Shown here: in pieces, positions 1 to 10,747 of the stretch
Layout of the letters: the number at the start of each line of letters is the position of its first letter
How positions within the stretch are numbered: the stretch's first letter is position 1
Source: Diadophis punctatus similis
Taxonomy: Eukaryota > Chordata > Lepidosauria > Squamata > Dipsadidae
Length of the DNA: 64,000 nt
Assembly (NCBI GenBank): GCA_023053685.1
Contig: JALIGW010000016.1
Location: forward strand, 7,842,501 to 7,906,500
Direction of reading: 5' to 3'
Made by a program: the position numbers and the translations under genes
Notes under the pieces: generated by a model
The model's input: only the letters and a program-made list of their open reading frames with translations
What the model was told of the DNA's origin: nothing
The model's database searches: none

Positions 1-259
1 CTTTCAGCGTCTCACGCGCTCCCTCAGCCATCCTCCCCTGTTTGGACTCACTGTGGGGTAGGAAGGCAGCGCATGCACAGTGCCGGAAGCTCGGCTTCTG
101 GGCGTGTGCAGAAGAAATTTTTAAAAAAAATTTAAATTTTTTTTTTAAAAAAATGGTGGCGCCCAGGCACCGGCAACCAACCGCACCGGTACTGTGACGT
201 CACCAGCAGGCCGCTACCGGTGCTATAGAGTGGACCGCACTGGTAGGAACCCACCACTG
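1..259. mobile_element. hAT-type non-autonomous element, right portion
   Basis: The stretch ends in the terminal sequence GGAACCCACCACTG and matches, in order and orientation, the right part of the complete copy at 47652-48085 (shared blocks: the ctttcagcgtctcacgcgct start, the poly-A/T interior and the CACCGGCAACC region). The left end lies outside the window. The ending fits hAT termini (…CCACTG). Confidence 0.75.
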
Positions 260-715
260 ATTCTACAAAACAACATGGTCCCTTTAGTGCAGAATTCTGC
301 TCTGGCCCCACGTTACAAGTTCATTTTTTATCAATTCAAATTTTCTTATCTAGAATTAGCCACATACAAGCCCAGTAGCTGCAGAAATTCTTTTAGTCAG
401 GCTTCCATAGGATGGAAGCTGGAGCACAAGACCAGGGTAAAGCCATCAAGATTTTATGTGTGTGTCAGTGGATTAGCCCTTGCAGTTTTCTTGGCAAGAT
501 TTTCAGAAGTGGTTTGCTGTAGCCTGCTTCCTAAGGCTGAGAGAGAGTCACAGGCCCAACCAGACCCAGCTGGTTTTTGTACACAAGGCAGAATGAGAAC
601 TCACAGTCTCCCGAATTCTAGTCCAGTTCCTTAATCACAATACCAAACTTACAGGACTTACAATGCTTACCAGCTCATAAATGTATTATATAGGCAGGTT
701 GCTGCAGCTGACAAA
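260..715. other. No feature recognised
   Basis: Moderately AT-rich single-copy-looking DNA. No coding signature, terminal repeats or RNA gene seen. Confidence 0.5.
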
Positions 716-723
716 GCCTAGGC

Positions 724-1258
724 CAGTGGTGGCGAACCTTTTTCGGCTCGCGTGCCAAAAAAGGGGGGGCGCGCTCACGCGCGCTCGCATGCCCACACCC
801 ATTCCCTCCCCCCCACGCATGCGCACAACACCCCCCATGCTGCCCCCTGCGCATGCGCACCCCCCCCACCCCGCACAAAGGCTTACCGGAGCCTGGAACA
901 ACGGAACCGGCAAACCGGAAGTGCGGAAAAAACGCACTTCCGGTTTGCCGGTATGCTGTTTTTTGCACTCCGGAGGGTTCAGGGAAGCTCCCTGAAGCTC
1001 CGGAATGCAAAAAACTACAAAACGGACAAACCGGAAGTGCAGAAAAGTGCACTTCCGGTTTGTCCGTTTTGTAGTTTTTTGCATTCCGGAGCTTCAGGGA
1101 GTTTCCCTGAACCCTCCGGAGTGCAAAAAACAGCACACCGGCAAACTGGAAGTGCGTTTTTTTCGCACTTCCGGTTTGCCGGTGGGAACCCTCGCGTGCC
1201 GGCTTCTAGGGCTCCGCGTGCCACCTCTGGCACGCGTGCCATAGGTTCGCCACCACGG
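724..1258. mobile_element. hAT non-autonomous element with giant internal palindrome
   Basis: Flanked by a perfect 8-bp duplication GCCTAGGC (716-723 and 1259-1266). Termini CAGTGGTGGCGAACC and GGTTCGCCACCACGG are inverted. The interior 907-1182 is a near-perfect inverted repeat with arms 907-1041 and 1048-1182, and each arm contains a smaller palindrome built on CCGGAAGTGCG. No transposase frame is present. The same family occurs at 4723, 19517, 25731 and 36400. Confidence 0.85.
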
Positions 1259-1266
1259 GCCTAGGC

Positions 1267-2235
1267 TCTTGTATATATGCTGTACATATAGAAGATATAC
1301 CTCATATTGATGAAGGAAATCAGAATATGAAGTTAGTAAGGTCACAATGGTGTGGAGGGCTTCCCTCATCTCGATTCCCTCCTTTAACCACCCCAAAGCC
1401 ATGAACTGTACCGTATCTGCTGGCATGCATACATCTTGATGGATGGAGGTCTATGGAATGTTGACAAATGGACTTTTTGCCAGAGTACAGATCAAGTGGT
1501 GCCTATCCCAGGAGCGTAGTCTAGCAACCAGAGGGACACTGAGCATCTAACATTAAGGGGTTCTTAAGTTCATCTTTATTTTACATGCAGGGCTTGTCCA
1601 TTTGAATTGCATTAACACGAAGAGCGTTGCATCAGTTTGGACTAGTTTTGTCAATTGGTGAGTAAGCTGGAAAATTGCAGTTGGAGCTATGACAAATAAG
1701 TAGGTCATTTTCCTCTGGATTGAAAGATGTGGCATACTGTAAGTATTGTCTTCTCACCATCGCTTATAACCAGGGTACTATAAATCATATGCACAGAAGC
1801 CCCTGACAAGCTCCCATCCAAAGTGTTTTGGACACTTTTCCTGATCAGCTGTCAGTCATGACTGATGCTCCAGAAGGCTGACATCCAATGAAATGCCAAG
1901 CCGCCTGCATTTCATTAAGACATCCTCTGGGAACAATGCTGGATGCTGCTCAGCATGCTAAAAGCGCGCATTGCTTCAACATATTTTATTGGGCAATGTT
2001 CTTAAAAGCCACGTGAAACAGTTGCTCCGAAGTGATCACTTTCACTTTCTCATATAGGTGTCATAATGCAGACATCATAATGGGTTTCTTTATTTTCTCC
2101 TCGGGTTTCAGAAGGAATGGGATGGAGGAGAGGAATGGATTATCCAGATGAGCTAGCTTGCAGCAAAACCCAAATCTGAGCTGCAGAAAAAGAAGACCAA
2201 GAATTTTAAGGAGTTCACACTGAAGATATATGTTA
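1267..2235. other. No feature recognised
   Basis: No repeat termini, coding region or RNA gene that I can support. Probably old or single-copy sequence. Confidence 0.5.
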
Positions 2236-2381
2236 GTGCATAAGCGCACCAACGTGCCTACCGTCCCTGTCCTAATGTCCCCATGTATTCGTAACCATGT
2301 TTATACATTCATGTATTCACAATCATGTTTATACTTTCTCTGTATATGCTTGACAAAATAAATATTATTATTATTATTAAG
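2236..2381 (+). mobile_element. 3' tail of CR1/L2-like LINE with (ATT)n end
   Basis: Contains the tail block that follows the stop codon in the copies at 7409-7990 and 9498-10427 (GTGCATAAGCGCAC, then CCTACCGT, then TGACAAAATAAAT), and ends in an ATT trinucleotide run. The coding part is missing, so this is a strongly 5'-truncated copy. Confidence 0.75.
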
Positions 2382-2935
2382 AAGGAGAACCATATTAGTC
2401 CATAGTAATAAAAAATCAGAAGAAAATCTGGTATTTTAAAAGGAACAAATTATATTCTTGTGTATATGCCTTACAATAGAATTTGGAATATAATGGAAAA
2501 GATGATATCAGATTCCTCCAGATTTTAGATGATTGCATGGTTTATTATGCCATGTTAAAAATGAAAGTTGCTGACAATTATTTTAAGGCATTAATTAAAC
2601 AGCATGCATATCTGGCAGAGGTCCGGACTACTACGCAATCAGTCAAACAAAACAGCAACTGTTTATGACCCAACAACTCTATTAGATAGGAAAATTGCTC
2701 AGACTTACCCTCATATAAAATTCTACATTGGCAGCAGCAAAATCAGTGCCTGTCATCTCCTCCCTCCCACAGGCATCGTGCCATCTGCTTGAAAAGGTTT
2801 TTGATACAAATGCACATTGCTATGTTGGTCCCCCCAAAAACACAAATGGCTGCACTGTTATATTCACTTCTCCAGCACGGTGTACTGCATTTCCTTTTGA
2901 ATTTCAGTGGTAATGGCTAACGTTTGATCTAGATG
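2382..2935. other. No feature recognised
   Basis: AT-rich sequence with short chance frames only. Confidence 0.45.
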
Positions 2936-3129
2936 TATCCTTAGATGAAGAATCTATGGGAATTTGTCTTTTTGTATTTTGAATGTTTTTTAAATTGTTA
3001 TATTGTTTTTTAATTCTGTTTTTAAATGCTTTTTTATATTAATGTTATTTGTATTCTTGTCAGCAGCTCAGAGTCCGTGTGGAGTTGAGCTGCATATAAG
3101 TACAAATAATAAATAAATAAATAAATAAA
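2936..3129 (+). mobile_element. L2-type LINE/SINE 3' tail with (AAAT)n
   Basis: A T-rich 3' UTR-like run leads into CAGCTCAGAGTCCGTGTGG, the position of the conserved 'CGCCCAGAGTC' tail of L2-class repeats, then AAATAAATAAAT. Only the tail survives. Confidence 0.5.
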
Positions 3130-4001
3130 ATGTCCCCTACCTGCAGGAAAAACCTGACCTGGCAACTAATTTTTTAATGTCATTCTCATGGCCCTGTCTT
3201 CATCACACGAGGCAGCTTAAAGTTGCATTTAGCTACTCCAGTTTTAAGCAATGTTCTCCCTTGTCTTCCAACAAACCTATGCAGTGGATAGAAGCAAACA
3301 TGCTTCATGTGGTTGCAGTCAGGGGTGACATCTGCCCAAATTGTACTGGGAAATTTAGACTGGTGCAGGTATATTTCCTTGTTCCAGTCATCAAGAGTTG
3401 CCCTCCATGGCCATCTATAATAATATGTATAATATTATTACACATATTGCCACATATAATATCAGCCTGTCCTGCCTTAATATGCTTGTTAGATCTGATG
3501 CAAGCTCCTTTTAAACATTACATCAGTGCTCTTTCGAAAGAGCATTAGACCAATTTTCTAAAGGGGGTTGAACATTCTTTTGACTAAGTTCAACACCTGT
3601 GCTGACAGGAGATTGACTTAAACCATCCTCCTCCTCCTCCTCCAAAAATCTGGAACACCACTTAAAAATTATCAACATTGACAAAATCACCACCAGTCAA
3701 TTGCAAAAGGCAGCTTCACTTGGAACAGCTTACATCTATGTCAATATGCTTATTAAACATAGCATCTGTCTATGTTGAGAAGGACTAGATAGAGGGACAA
3801 AAATTCCAAATCCAGTCTAAACACCAGGCTGACTGTATAAGCAGCCATAACAAATTAAATTTATATGCTGCCTGGCTCCCAGAGACTTTGGATGGCTGAA
3901 TGAGAATTGGTTTTTGCCCATTGAATGTATTCCAGATATTCTGCCAACATGGAGGTTAACAAAGCAATATTTTTACAGTTTTTACTCCTGGGGGTGATTC
4001 T
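3130..4001. other. Mostly unrecognised sequence
   Basis: A short (CCT)n run lies at about 3628-3642, and an L2-tail-like scrap (TTTATATGCTGCCTGGCTCC) at about 3858-3882. No gene is seen. Confidence 0.45.
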
Positions 4002-4009
4002 TTCTCGAT

Positions 4010-4144
4010 CAGGGGTCCTCAAACTTGGCAACTTTAACACTTATGGACTTCAACTCCCAGAATTCTACAGACAGCATAGGTGGCTGGAGAATTCTGGGAG
4101 TTGAAGTCCACAAGCGTTAAAGTTGCCAAGTTTGAAGACCTCTG
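4010..4144. mobile_element. 135-bp foldback hAT MITE
   Basis: Long inverted repeat with ends CAGGGGTCCTCAAAC and the reverse complement of CAGAGGTCTTCAAAC, and the internal palindromic block CTTCAACTCCCAGAATTC with its complement. Flanks TTCTCGAT and GTCTAGAT match at 6 of 8 positions, consistent with a decayed 8-bp duplication. Family members lie at 4387, 5542, 21868, 22340, 35479, 57657, 59693 and 63726. Confidence 0.8.
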
Positions 4145-4386
4145 GTCTAGATGGCTATCCTTCTTCAAGGTGCTTCTGACTACAAGGACACGATTTGACT
4201 CACTAGTAGAACTACTATCTCCAACTAAGATGATCAAAGGCCTGGAGACTAAAACATATGAAGAATGGCTTCAGGGTTTGGGTTTGGCTAGTCTAAAGGA
4301 AAGAAGAATTAGGGGCGACATGATAGGAGTATTCCAGTATTTGAGGGGCTGCCACAAAGAAGAGACAGTCAGATTATTCTCCAAAG

Positions 4387-4521
4387 CAGAGGTCTCCAAC
4401 CTTGGCAACTTTGTGAGGTGTGGACTTCAACTCCCAGAATTCCTCAGCCAGCATGGCTGGCTGAGGAATTCTGGGATTTGAAGCCCACACCTCATAAAGT
4501 TGCCAAGGTTGGAGACCTCTG
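4387..4521. mobile_element. Foldback hAT MITE nested in CR1
   Basis: Perfect 8-bp duplication CTCCAAAG (4379-4386, 4522-4529). Arms CAGAGGTCTCCAACCTTGGC and the exact reverse complement. This target is one of the minority without a central TA. Confidence 0.9.
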
Positions 4522-4722
4522 CTCCAAAGCACCAGAGGGCAGGACATAAAACAAAGGTTGGAAACTAATCAAAGAGAGATGCAACCTGGAATTAAGGAGA
4601 AACTTCCTAACAGTGAGGACAATTAACCAGTGGAACAGCTTGCCTGCAGAAATCGTGGGCGCTCCATCACTGGATGTTTTTAAGAAGAGTCTGGACAGTC
4701 ACTTGTCTGAAATAGTATAGGT

Positions 4723-5102
4723 CCGTGATGGTGAAACTATGGCACGCGTGCCAGAGGTGGCATGCAGAACCCTCTCTGTGGGCACGCATGCTGTCGCCAG
4801 CTGCTCTTCTGGTTTCCGGACAGCTGGTCTTCACGGGTGCCGGAGCACCAGAAAACAGCCTGAAAATGGCCTCAAACATGGCCAAAAAACAGGCCCCTTT
4901 TGGGCCATTTTCAAGGCCATTTTTCGGATAATTTTTGGCCTGAAAAATGGCTTGAAAATGGCCCAAAAATGGCCCAAAACGGCAAAAAAACAGGCATGTG
5001 TGCATCGGCCAGCTGGTCTTTGGGTTTTCAGTGCTCTGGCACGTGCACATGCATGCATGTTCCAGTTTGGGCACTTGGTGCCAAAAAGGTTCGCCATCAC
5101 TG
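4723..5102. mobile_element. hAT non-autonomous element nested in CR1 tail
   Basis: Perfect 8-bp duplication GTATAGGT (4715-4722, 5103-5110). Right terminus GGTTCGCCATCACTG; the left terminus is a mutated CCGTGATGGTGAAAC. Left inner block GGCACGCGTGCCAGAGGTGG is shared with the copy at 25731. The interior carries repeated ATGGCC…AAAATGG motifs. Confidence 0.85.
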
Positions 5103-5172
5103 GTATAGGTTCTCCTGCTTGAGCAGGGGGCTGGACTAGAAGACCCCCAAGGTCCCTTCCATCTCATTCATT

Positions 5173-5533
5173 CTAACCCAACCCCACAACTCTCCTTCAG
5201 ACCACTGATTTTCAACAGGGCCAATTTTGGACTCAGGTTTAATCCATTTCAGACAAGTGTTAGATCTGTGCTCAGAATTAGCCCAATTGAAAAAAATCAC
5301 AGGAACAGAACACTTTGACTGCCTGAGATCTGTTGCCAAAATGACAAATTGCTAATCACACTATTGTTCAACCGGCTAGCAGATGATGTTTGATGGAGAG
5401 GTGGGGAGGTCCATAGCAAAGGTACCAGAGATGTATGCAAAACTCTGGGGAATGTAAGGTATATCAGACTGAGCTTGAGGGATGAGGGGAAGAGATGCTG
5501 CCTAGGAAACGATCAGACAAGAGAGGGTGGAGC
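5173..5533. other. No feature recognised
   Basis: No repeat boundaries or coding signal. Confidence 0.45.
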
Positions 5534-5541
5534 CCTTAATG

Positions 5542-5671
5542 CAGGGGTCTCCAAACTTGGCCACTTTAAGACTTGTGGACTTCAACTCCCAGAATTCCCC
5601 AGCCAGCTGCCTGGGGAATTCTGGGAGTTGAAGTCCACAAGTCTTAAAGTGGCCGAATTTGGAGACCCCTG
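5542..5671. mobile_element. 130-bp foldback hAT MITE
   Basis: Ends CAGGGGTCTCCAAAC and GAATTTGGAGACCCCTG. Flanks CCTTAATG and TCTTAATG match at 7 of 8 positions. Almost the whole element forms one hairpin. Confidence 0.88.
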
Positions 5672-5811
5672 TCTTAATGGCTTAATGGTTAGAGGAAGAA
5701 ACTTAGGAATGACCCATCCGAATTGATTGGGTGTTGGGAAGATTCTATCTTCAGACTAGCAAGATTCTATTAATCTGGCCATACAATACAGTAGAATTAG
5801 TTCATCTAGAA

Positions 5812-6426
5812 CAGTGGTTCCCAACCTTTCTAATGCCGTGACCCCTTAATATAGTTCCTCATGTTGTGGTGACCCCCAACCATAAAATTATTTTCGTTGC
5901 TACTTCATAACTGTAATTTTGCTACTGTTATGAATCGTAATGTAAATATCTAATATGCAGGATATATTTTCATTGTTACAAATTGAACATAATTAAAGCA
6001 TAGCGATTAATCACAAAAACAATATGTAATTATGCCAGATCAGAAATTCTCGGGCCAGTCTTTGCAAGAGCACAAGGAATATCATCTTCCACAACAAGTC
6101 TACTTCTGTATTTAGACTTGATAACCAACAAGTGTACAGCCATATTTCTCAATCTCAGCAACTTTTAAGGTGCCTGGACTTCAACTCCCAGAATTCAAAG
6201 CAAAGCAGGCCCCTTAGCTGATGCCGTCAAAGCTCGGCCGCCAGGCGTCACAAACACCTCTCACCGAATGGCACCTCTCCCGACCAATTGGTGGGCTCGG
6301 GCGAGTTGAGTCGATATGGCCAGGCTTGTGGCAGTGGGGGGGGGGAGCTGAGGATGTCGGGGCGACCCCTGGGAAATGGTCGTTCGACCCCCAAAGGGGT
6401 CCCGACCCCCAGGTTGGGAACCACTG
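5812..6426. mobile_element. SPIN-type hAT element (non-autonomous)
   Basis: Perfect 15-bp terminal inverted repeats CAGTGGTTCCCAACC / GGTTGGGAACCACTG and a perfect 8-bp duplication ATCTAGAA (5804-5811, 6427-6434). The left 210 bp (GACCCCCAACCATAAAATTA, CATAACAGT-type block in antisense, TAATTACATATTG in antisense) and the right end (GTCGTTCGACCCCCAAAGGG) agree with my memory of the SPIN (Space Invaders) consensus, known to have moved horizontally among tetrapods including squamates. The middle lacks transposase and includes half of a foldback MITE at 6148-6196. Confidence 0.85.
6148..6196. mobile_element. Half foldback MITE inside SPIN-like element
   Basis: Carries the left-arm sequence TCTCAATCTCAGCAACTTTT and GGACTTCAACTCCCAGAATT of the foldback family, with no right arm. 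Either the arm was deleted or the fragment was captured when the internal region was replaced. Confidence 0.6.
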
Positions 6427-6434
6427 ATCTAGAA

Positions 6435-7408
6435 TTTCCTTGGGAAGACTGGCAGGGTCCAGCTGAAGAGTTTCTCTAAACTTGCCACTGAATCACACTT
6501 TTTTTTTAATATGACAGAAGGTGAATTTGAATTAAAACTACCGTGGTATTGAATTCAAACATTCTTATGGTTGAGAGCTTGTTTAGTCTCTATGAAAGCC
6601 ACACTTCCTTTTTTTGCCTTACCTTTGCAGTGTGTGAAATAATTTTTGGGTAAAATTCAAACAGGTAGGATAGGGCAATAGTAATCACTGTACTCCCTAC
6701 TGCAATTGTTAATTTGCTCAAAGCAAATCTTCAATTATTTTCCAGGGGTGAGCAGATAGAATTTTCACAGGTGGGGGTGGCAGGTGGGGATGGAAGTGTA
6801 GATGGACTGTTGCAATTGGTCAGGTACCGGTTAAGAACCTTCTCAACATCTAAGAAAAGAAAGGGGTAAAAATAAGACAAAAATGTCCTCCTTTAAACTT
6901 CCAGTGGATTTTGCCCTCTTCCCAATTTCTATTGGTACCTCTTTAATTTGCTTTCCACCTTCACAAACAAGATTAAAGAGGAATGAACAATTTGACATGG
7001 TGCTATTAAATACAGCAGGTGTCATCCTTTGAACTGGTTATATAATAAATTTAATTCTAATTCCATTCACACTTCAATCAAATTAAAGCAAATGACTCTT
7101 CCTAATTTTTTGCCCTGACCCTGACTATTTTTAGAACGTGGCTGCTGACACAATACTGAAAGGGCAGTAATGTGGCCTAAGCATTATTGTAACACTTAGC
7201 AAAGCCCAATATTGTCTGAAACAAATCACCTATTTTCCAAGGTCTGGCAGTTATTTCACTAGCTATAATATCTGATGTTATTTAGGAATTGTCATGTCCA
7301 AATCACACAGTCTATCTCTAATGCTATTATATTCTACATTTTTACAGAATGATTTCTTTTTTTAAAATCAAAACAGCATATTTCAGTAATCACAGCATGT
7401 TACATGGA
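6435..7408. other. No feature recognised
   Basis: AT-rich, no coding evidence. A G-rich patch with GGTACCGGTTAAGAACC near 6760-6845 recalls the ends of the CCGGTAGC hAT family, but boundaries cannot be set. Confidence 0.45.
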
Positions 7409-7990
7409 ACCCGTACTGCATATCAGACAGAAATACAATCGAGAGAGTCCAGAAATATTTCACAAGAAGAGTCCTTCACTCCTCTGCTCACAACAAAATA
7501 CCTTATTCCACCAGACTTGAAATACTGGGATTAGACAATTTACAACTACGTCGCCTCCGATCTGATCTAAATGTAGTTCATAAAATCATATACCAAAATG
7601 TCCTTCCTGTTAATGACTACTTCAGCTTCAACCGCAACAATACACGAGCACGTAATAGATTCAAACTAAATGTAAAGCGCTCCAAACTCGACTGCAGAAA
7701 GTACGATTTCAGCAACAGAATGATCAATGCCTGGAATGCACTACCTGACTCTGTGGTTTCTTCCCCAAACCCCAAAAACTTTAACCTTAGACTGTCTACA
7801 GTCGACCTCTCCTCATTTCTAAGAGGTCTGTAAGGGGCGTGCATAAGCGCACCACTGTGCCTACCGTCTCTGTCCTACTGTCCTATTGTCCTCTTTTATT
7901 GTTACTTTTTACTTATGTTTATATAAATTACTACTATCCTATACATGTTTGACAAATAAATAAATAATAAATAATAATAATAATAATAAC
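7409..7990 (+). mobile_element. CR1/L2-like LINE, reverse transcriptase C-terminus and tail
   Basis: The frame reads TRLEILGLDNLQLRRLRSDL, then NDYFSFNRNNTRA, then NAWNALPDSVVSSPNPKNF, ending FLRGL stop at about 7832. This is the typical C-terminal end of CR1/L2/Rex1-class (Jockey superclade) ORF2. The 3' tail ends in ACAAATAAATAAATAATAA and a short microsatellite. 5'-truncated. Confidence 0.85.
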
Positions 7991-8035
7991 TGTGAGAAAG
8001 CTCAAGTGAGAAATCTAATTTTTTTACGATTACGT

Positions 8036-8461
8036 CAGGGGTGGGCTGCTGGGGAGTTCGGAGGGGTTTGGAAGAACCTCTAGCTAAGATTCTGTGCAGT
8101 TCGGAGAACCCCTAAATCCCACTCCTGGCTGGCTCTGCCCACCCTGCCATGCCCCTCCCAGGAGTCTCCACGCAGGCCGTTTTTGATGCCAGGTAAGTGT
8201 AGGGCACGCGGGGAGGCTCGGGGAGGGCGAAAAACGGGCCTACCGGAAGTTTGGGCCCGTTTCTGGCCTACAGAGGGCCTCTGGAGCCTGGGGAGGCCGT
8301 TTTTGCCCTCCAGGAGGCTCGAGAAAAGTCTCTGGAGCCCAGGGAGGGCAAAAACGCTCATCCGTGGTGCAGGAGGCTGACTAGGCCACGCCCACCATGG
8401 TCATGCCCACCCAGCAACCGGGCAGAGAACCCCTTGCTAAAAATTTTGAAGCCCATCCCTG
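8036..8461. mobile_element. hAT-type non-autonomous element
   Basis: Inverted ends CAGGGGTGGGCT and AGCCCATCCCTG. Flanks GATTACGT and GATTAAGC match at 6 of 8. The interior has repeated GGGAGGGC(G/A)AAAA motifs, shared with the element at 36400. No coding capacity. Confidence 0.75.
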
Positions 8462-8686
8462 GATTAAGCCCAGAGAAAAATCTTTCTGAATAACACAGGA
8501 ACAGGGCTTATCTCTAGGTCACGTAACACTCCAACCTCTGAAGTTTTTAGAGTCCTCTAATGGGGATAGCCATGGGTGGGTCAAATCACGGAGCACCAAC
8601 AACTTCACAGGGTTAAAAAAAATAATCAAGATGGTGTCTTTCACCATGTCAAGTCCCCCCCCCCGCCTCATTATGTGTATTGCACA

Positions 8687-8941
8687 TGCAACTGATGTGA
8701 TGAAGATAGCAATAGCAATAGCACTTTACTTATATACCGCTTCATAGTGCTTTACAGCCCTCTCTAAGCGGTTTACAGAGTTCAGCATATTGCCCCCAAC
8801 AATCTGGGTCCTCATTTTACCCACCTCGGAAGGATGGAAGGCTGAGTCAACCTTGAGCCTAGTGAGATTTGAACAGTTGAACTGCTGAACTAGCAGTCAG
8901 CCTGCAGTGGCTGCATTTAACCACTGCACCACTTCAGCTCT
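8687..8941 (-). mobile_element. tRNA-derived SINE (TGCTAT-tailed)
   Basis: Reverse-strand copy: head with an A-box-like TGGTGCAGTGG, body GGTAAAATGAGGACCCAGAT and GGGGGCAATATGCTGA, tail AAGCGGTATATAAGT and a TATTGC repeat. Six other copies are present (14139, 21104, 23616, 31457, 37163, 43893). The tail resembles MIR/L2-type 3' ends. Confidence 0.88.
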
Positions 8942-9497
8942 TGGGGTGTTGACTGCATCGTTTCAGCTTTCATCTTGACTTTTAGACCAACCCTGCAGAT
9001 AACTCTGCCCTCTGAGATTGCAATGCCCAAATGCATGTCTAAAACACTGATTTTGTGAAAATTATGATGCAGATAAGTATGTTTAAATTTTTGCCAGATA
9101 GAAGGCACCCACTGCAGCTAAAAGTTTCACTCCTCAACCCCCCCCCCAAATATCAGTTTTCCTCCTTCCTGATATAAGGAATATAGATGATCACCATCTG
9201 TATTGCTTATGACTTTAAGACAATAGTTTTTAAAAATGAAAGTAACAGAAAAATTGCCTGCTTCTACATTTAACATAGGATGCATTTTTAGCATCGGCAC
9301 GAGATAAAGTTCATAGAAATAGGACTTGTTTGAAGGAGTCTGTTGAATGGTGATAGGGAAAAAATGATGGTCCCATGCAGAAGGTCCATGAGGTGGGAAT
9401 CTCTTTGAGATGTAGAACTGTAATAGGCACCTTGAGAAAAAATGCCAGCTTAAGGACTCTGAGGGTCCAAAGTAATAGCATATTTGGAGGCTTCTTC
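8942..9497. other. No feature recognised
   Basis: A short poly-C run at about 9139-9147. Otherwise nothing. Confidence 0.45.
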
Positions 9498-10427
9498 AAT
9501 GTCCCGGAATAATGTAAACCGCTCCAAACTCTCTATCAACAAATGCTCAGTTTTACACATTGGCAAAAATAATCAAAACACTAAATACAAACTTGATGAT
9601 CATGACCTTGATGATGATCCTCACTCAGTAAAGGACCTCAGAGTACTCATCTCTAACGATCCGAGTGCCAGAGCCCACTGTAACTACATAGCAAAGAAGG
9701 CATTAAGAGTGGTTAACCTAATCTTGCGCAGCTTCTTCTCTGGTAACATTGTACTCTTAACCAGAGCATACAAAACATTTGCTAGACCAATTCTTGAATA
9801 CAGCTCATCAGTCTGGAACCCACACCACATATCAGACATTAACACAATTGAGAATGTCCAGCAATACTTCACAAGAAGAGTATTACATTCCTCTGTTCAC
9901 AACAGAATTCCTTATGAAACCAGACTTGAAATTGTGGGACTTCAAAATTTAGAACTCCGCCGCCTTCGATCTGACCTAAGTGTAGCTCACAAAATTATCT
10001 GCCTCAATGTCCTACCTGTTAATGACTACTTCAGCTTCAACCGCAATAATACACGAGCTCACAATAGATACAAACTTAATGTAAACCGCTCAGACTTGAT
10101 TGCAAAAAATTCGACTTCAACAACAGAGTGGTCAATGCCAGGAACACTTTACCTGACTCTGTGGTTTCTTCCCCAAACCCCAAAAACTTCAACCTCGGAT
10201 TATCTACCATCAACCTCACCCCTTTCCTAAGAGGTCGGTAAGGGGCGTGCATAAGCGCACAATCGTGCCTACCGTTCCTGTCCTAATGTACCCATATATT
10301 CATACCTCTTTTACTCTTATTCATGCTTGTACTATTACATATATATTCAATCATGTTTTACTGCTTATACTTTGCTTATAATCATATATGCTTGACAAAT
10401 AAACAAATACAAAATACAAAATAACAT
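9498..10427 (+). mobile_element. CR1/L2-like LINE, longest copy in the window
   Basis: A frame open from about 9484 to 10110 covers the distal reverse transcriptase: LSINKCSVLHIGKNN (palm/thumb junction), SVKDLRVLIS, then RAYKTFARPILEYSSSVWNP and the FTRRVLHS segment. After about 10110 a frameshift moves the NxWN..PDSVVSS end to another frame, so the copy is dead. Tail CGTGCATAAGCGCACAATCG and CTTGACAAATAAACAAATAC. Confidence 0.88.
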
Positions 10428-10745
10428 TTGAGATGCTTTCCTGAAAAATGGAAACTAAAACTATGCATTCAGAATCATGGAATCTGAACTGAAAATGAAA
10501 GATTTATCTAGGAAAAAACCCCACCTGGAAACAAAAGTCACCAGATAGTGAAATTCTGCTTAGGAAAATGACCTATTTTCTTGATCTACTATTGAATGAC
10601 ATGGAACAGTGACTCTGGCCAAACTCAGTCAACCTCAGGCACACTCAAAATGTTGTTGTTGTTGGGTGAGTGGGGGAACTGTAGACTTTTCCCTTTTGTG
10701 TCTTTACTTGCCCAAAGTCTGTTTCAGCCTGTTCCTCTCCTTACA
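10428..10745. other. No feature recognised
   Basis: Short unassigned spacer between two repeats. Confidence 0.4.
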
Positions 10746-10747
10746 TA

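Larger units (their letters stand above)
4226..5172 (+). mobile_element. CR1 LINE 3' region, interrupted by two DNA elements
   Basis: Translating from about 4230 gives the C-terminal reverse transcriptase signature of CR1 (MIKGLETKTYEEW, then RRIRGDMIGVFQYL), followed by the 3' UTR with GGACTAGAAGACC and AAGGTCCCTTCCA, the usual CR1 end. The copy is 5'-truncated. A foldback MITE (4387-4521) and a hAT (4723-5102) were inserted after CR1 integration, since each is bounded by duplicated CR1 sequence. Confidence 0.85.

Noticed and set aside
6750..6850. Another hAT of the GGTACCGGTT type
   Set aside because: Only a scrap of terminal-like sequence, no opposite end or duplication.
9484..10230. 248-codon host gene
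   Set aside because: It is the C-terminal reverse transcriptase of a LINE repeated at 7409, 15734 and 45683; a frameshift ends it.
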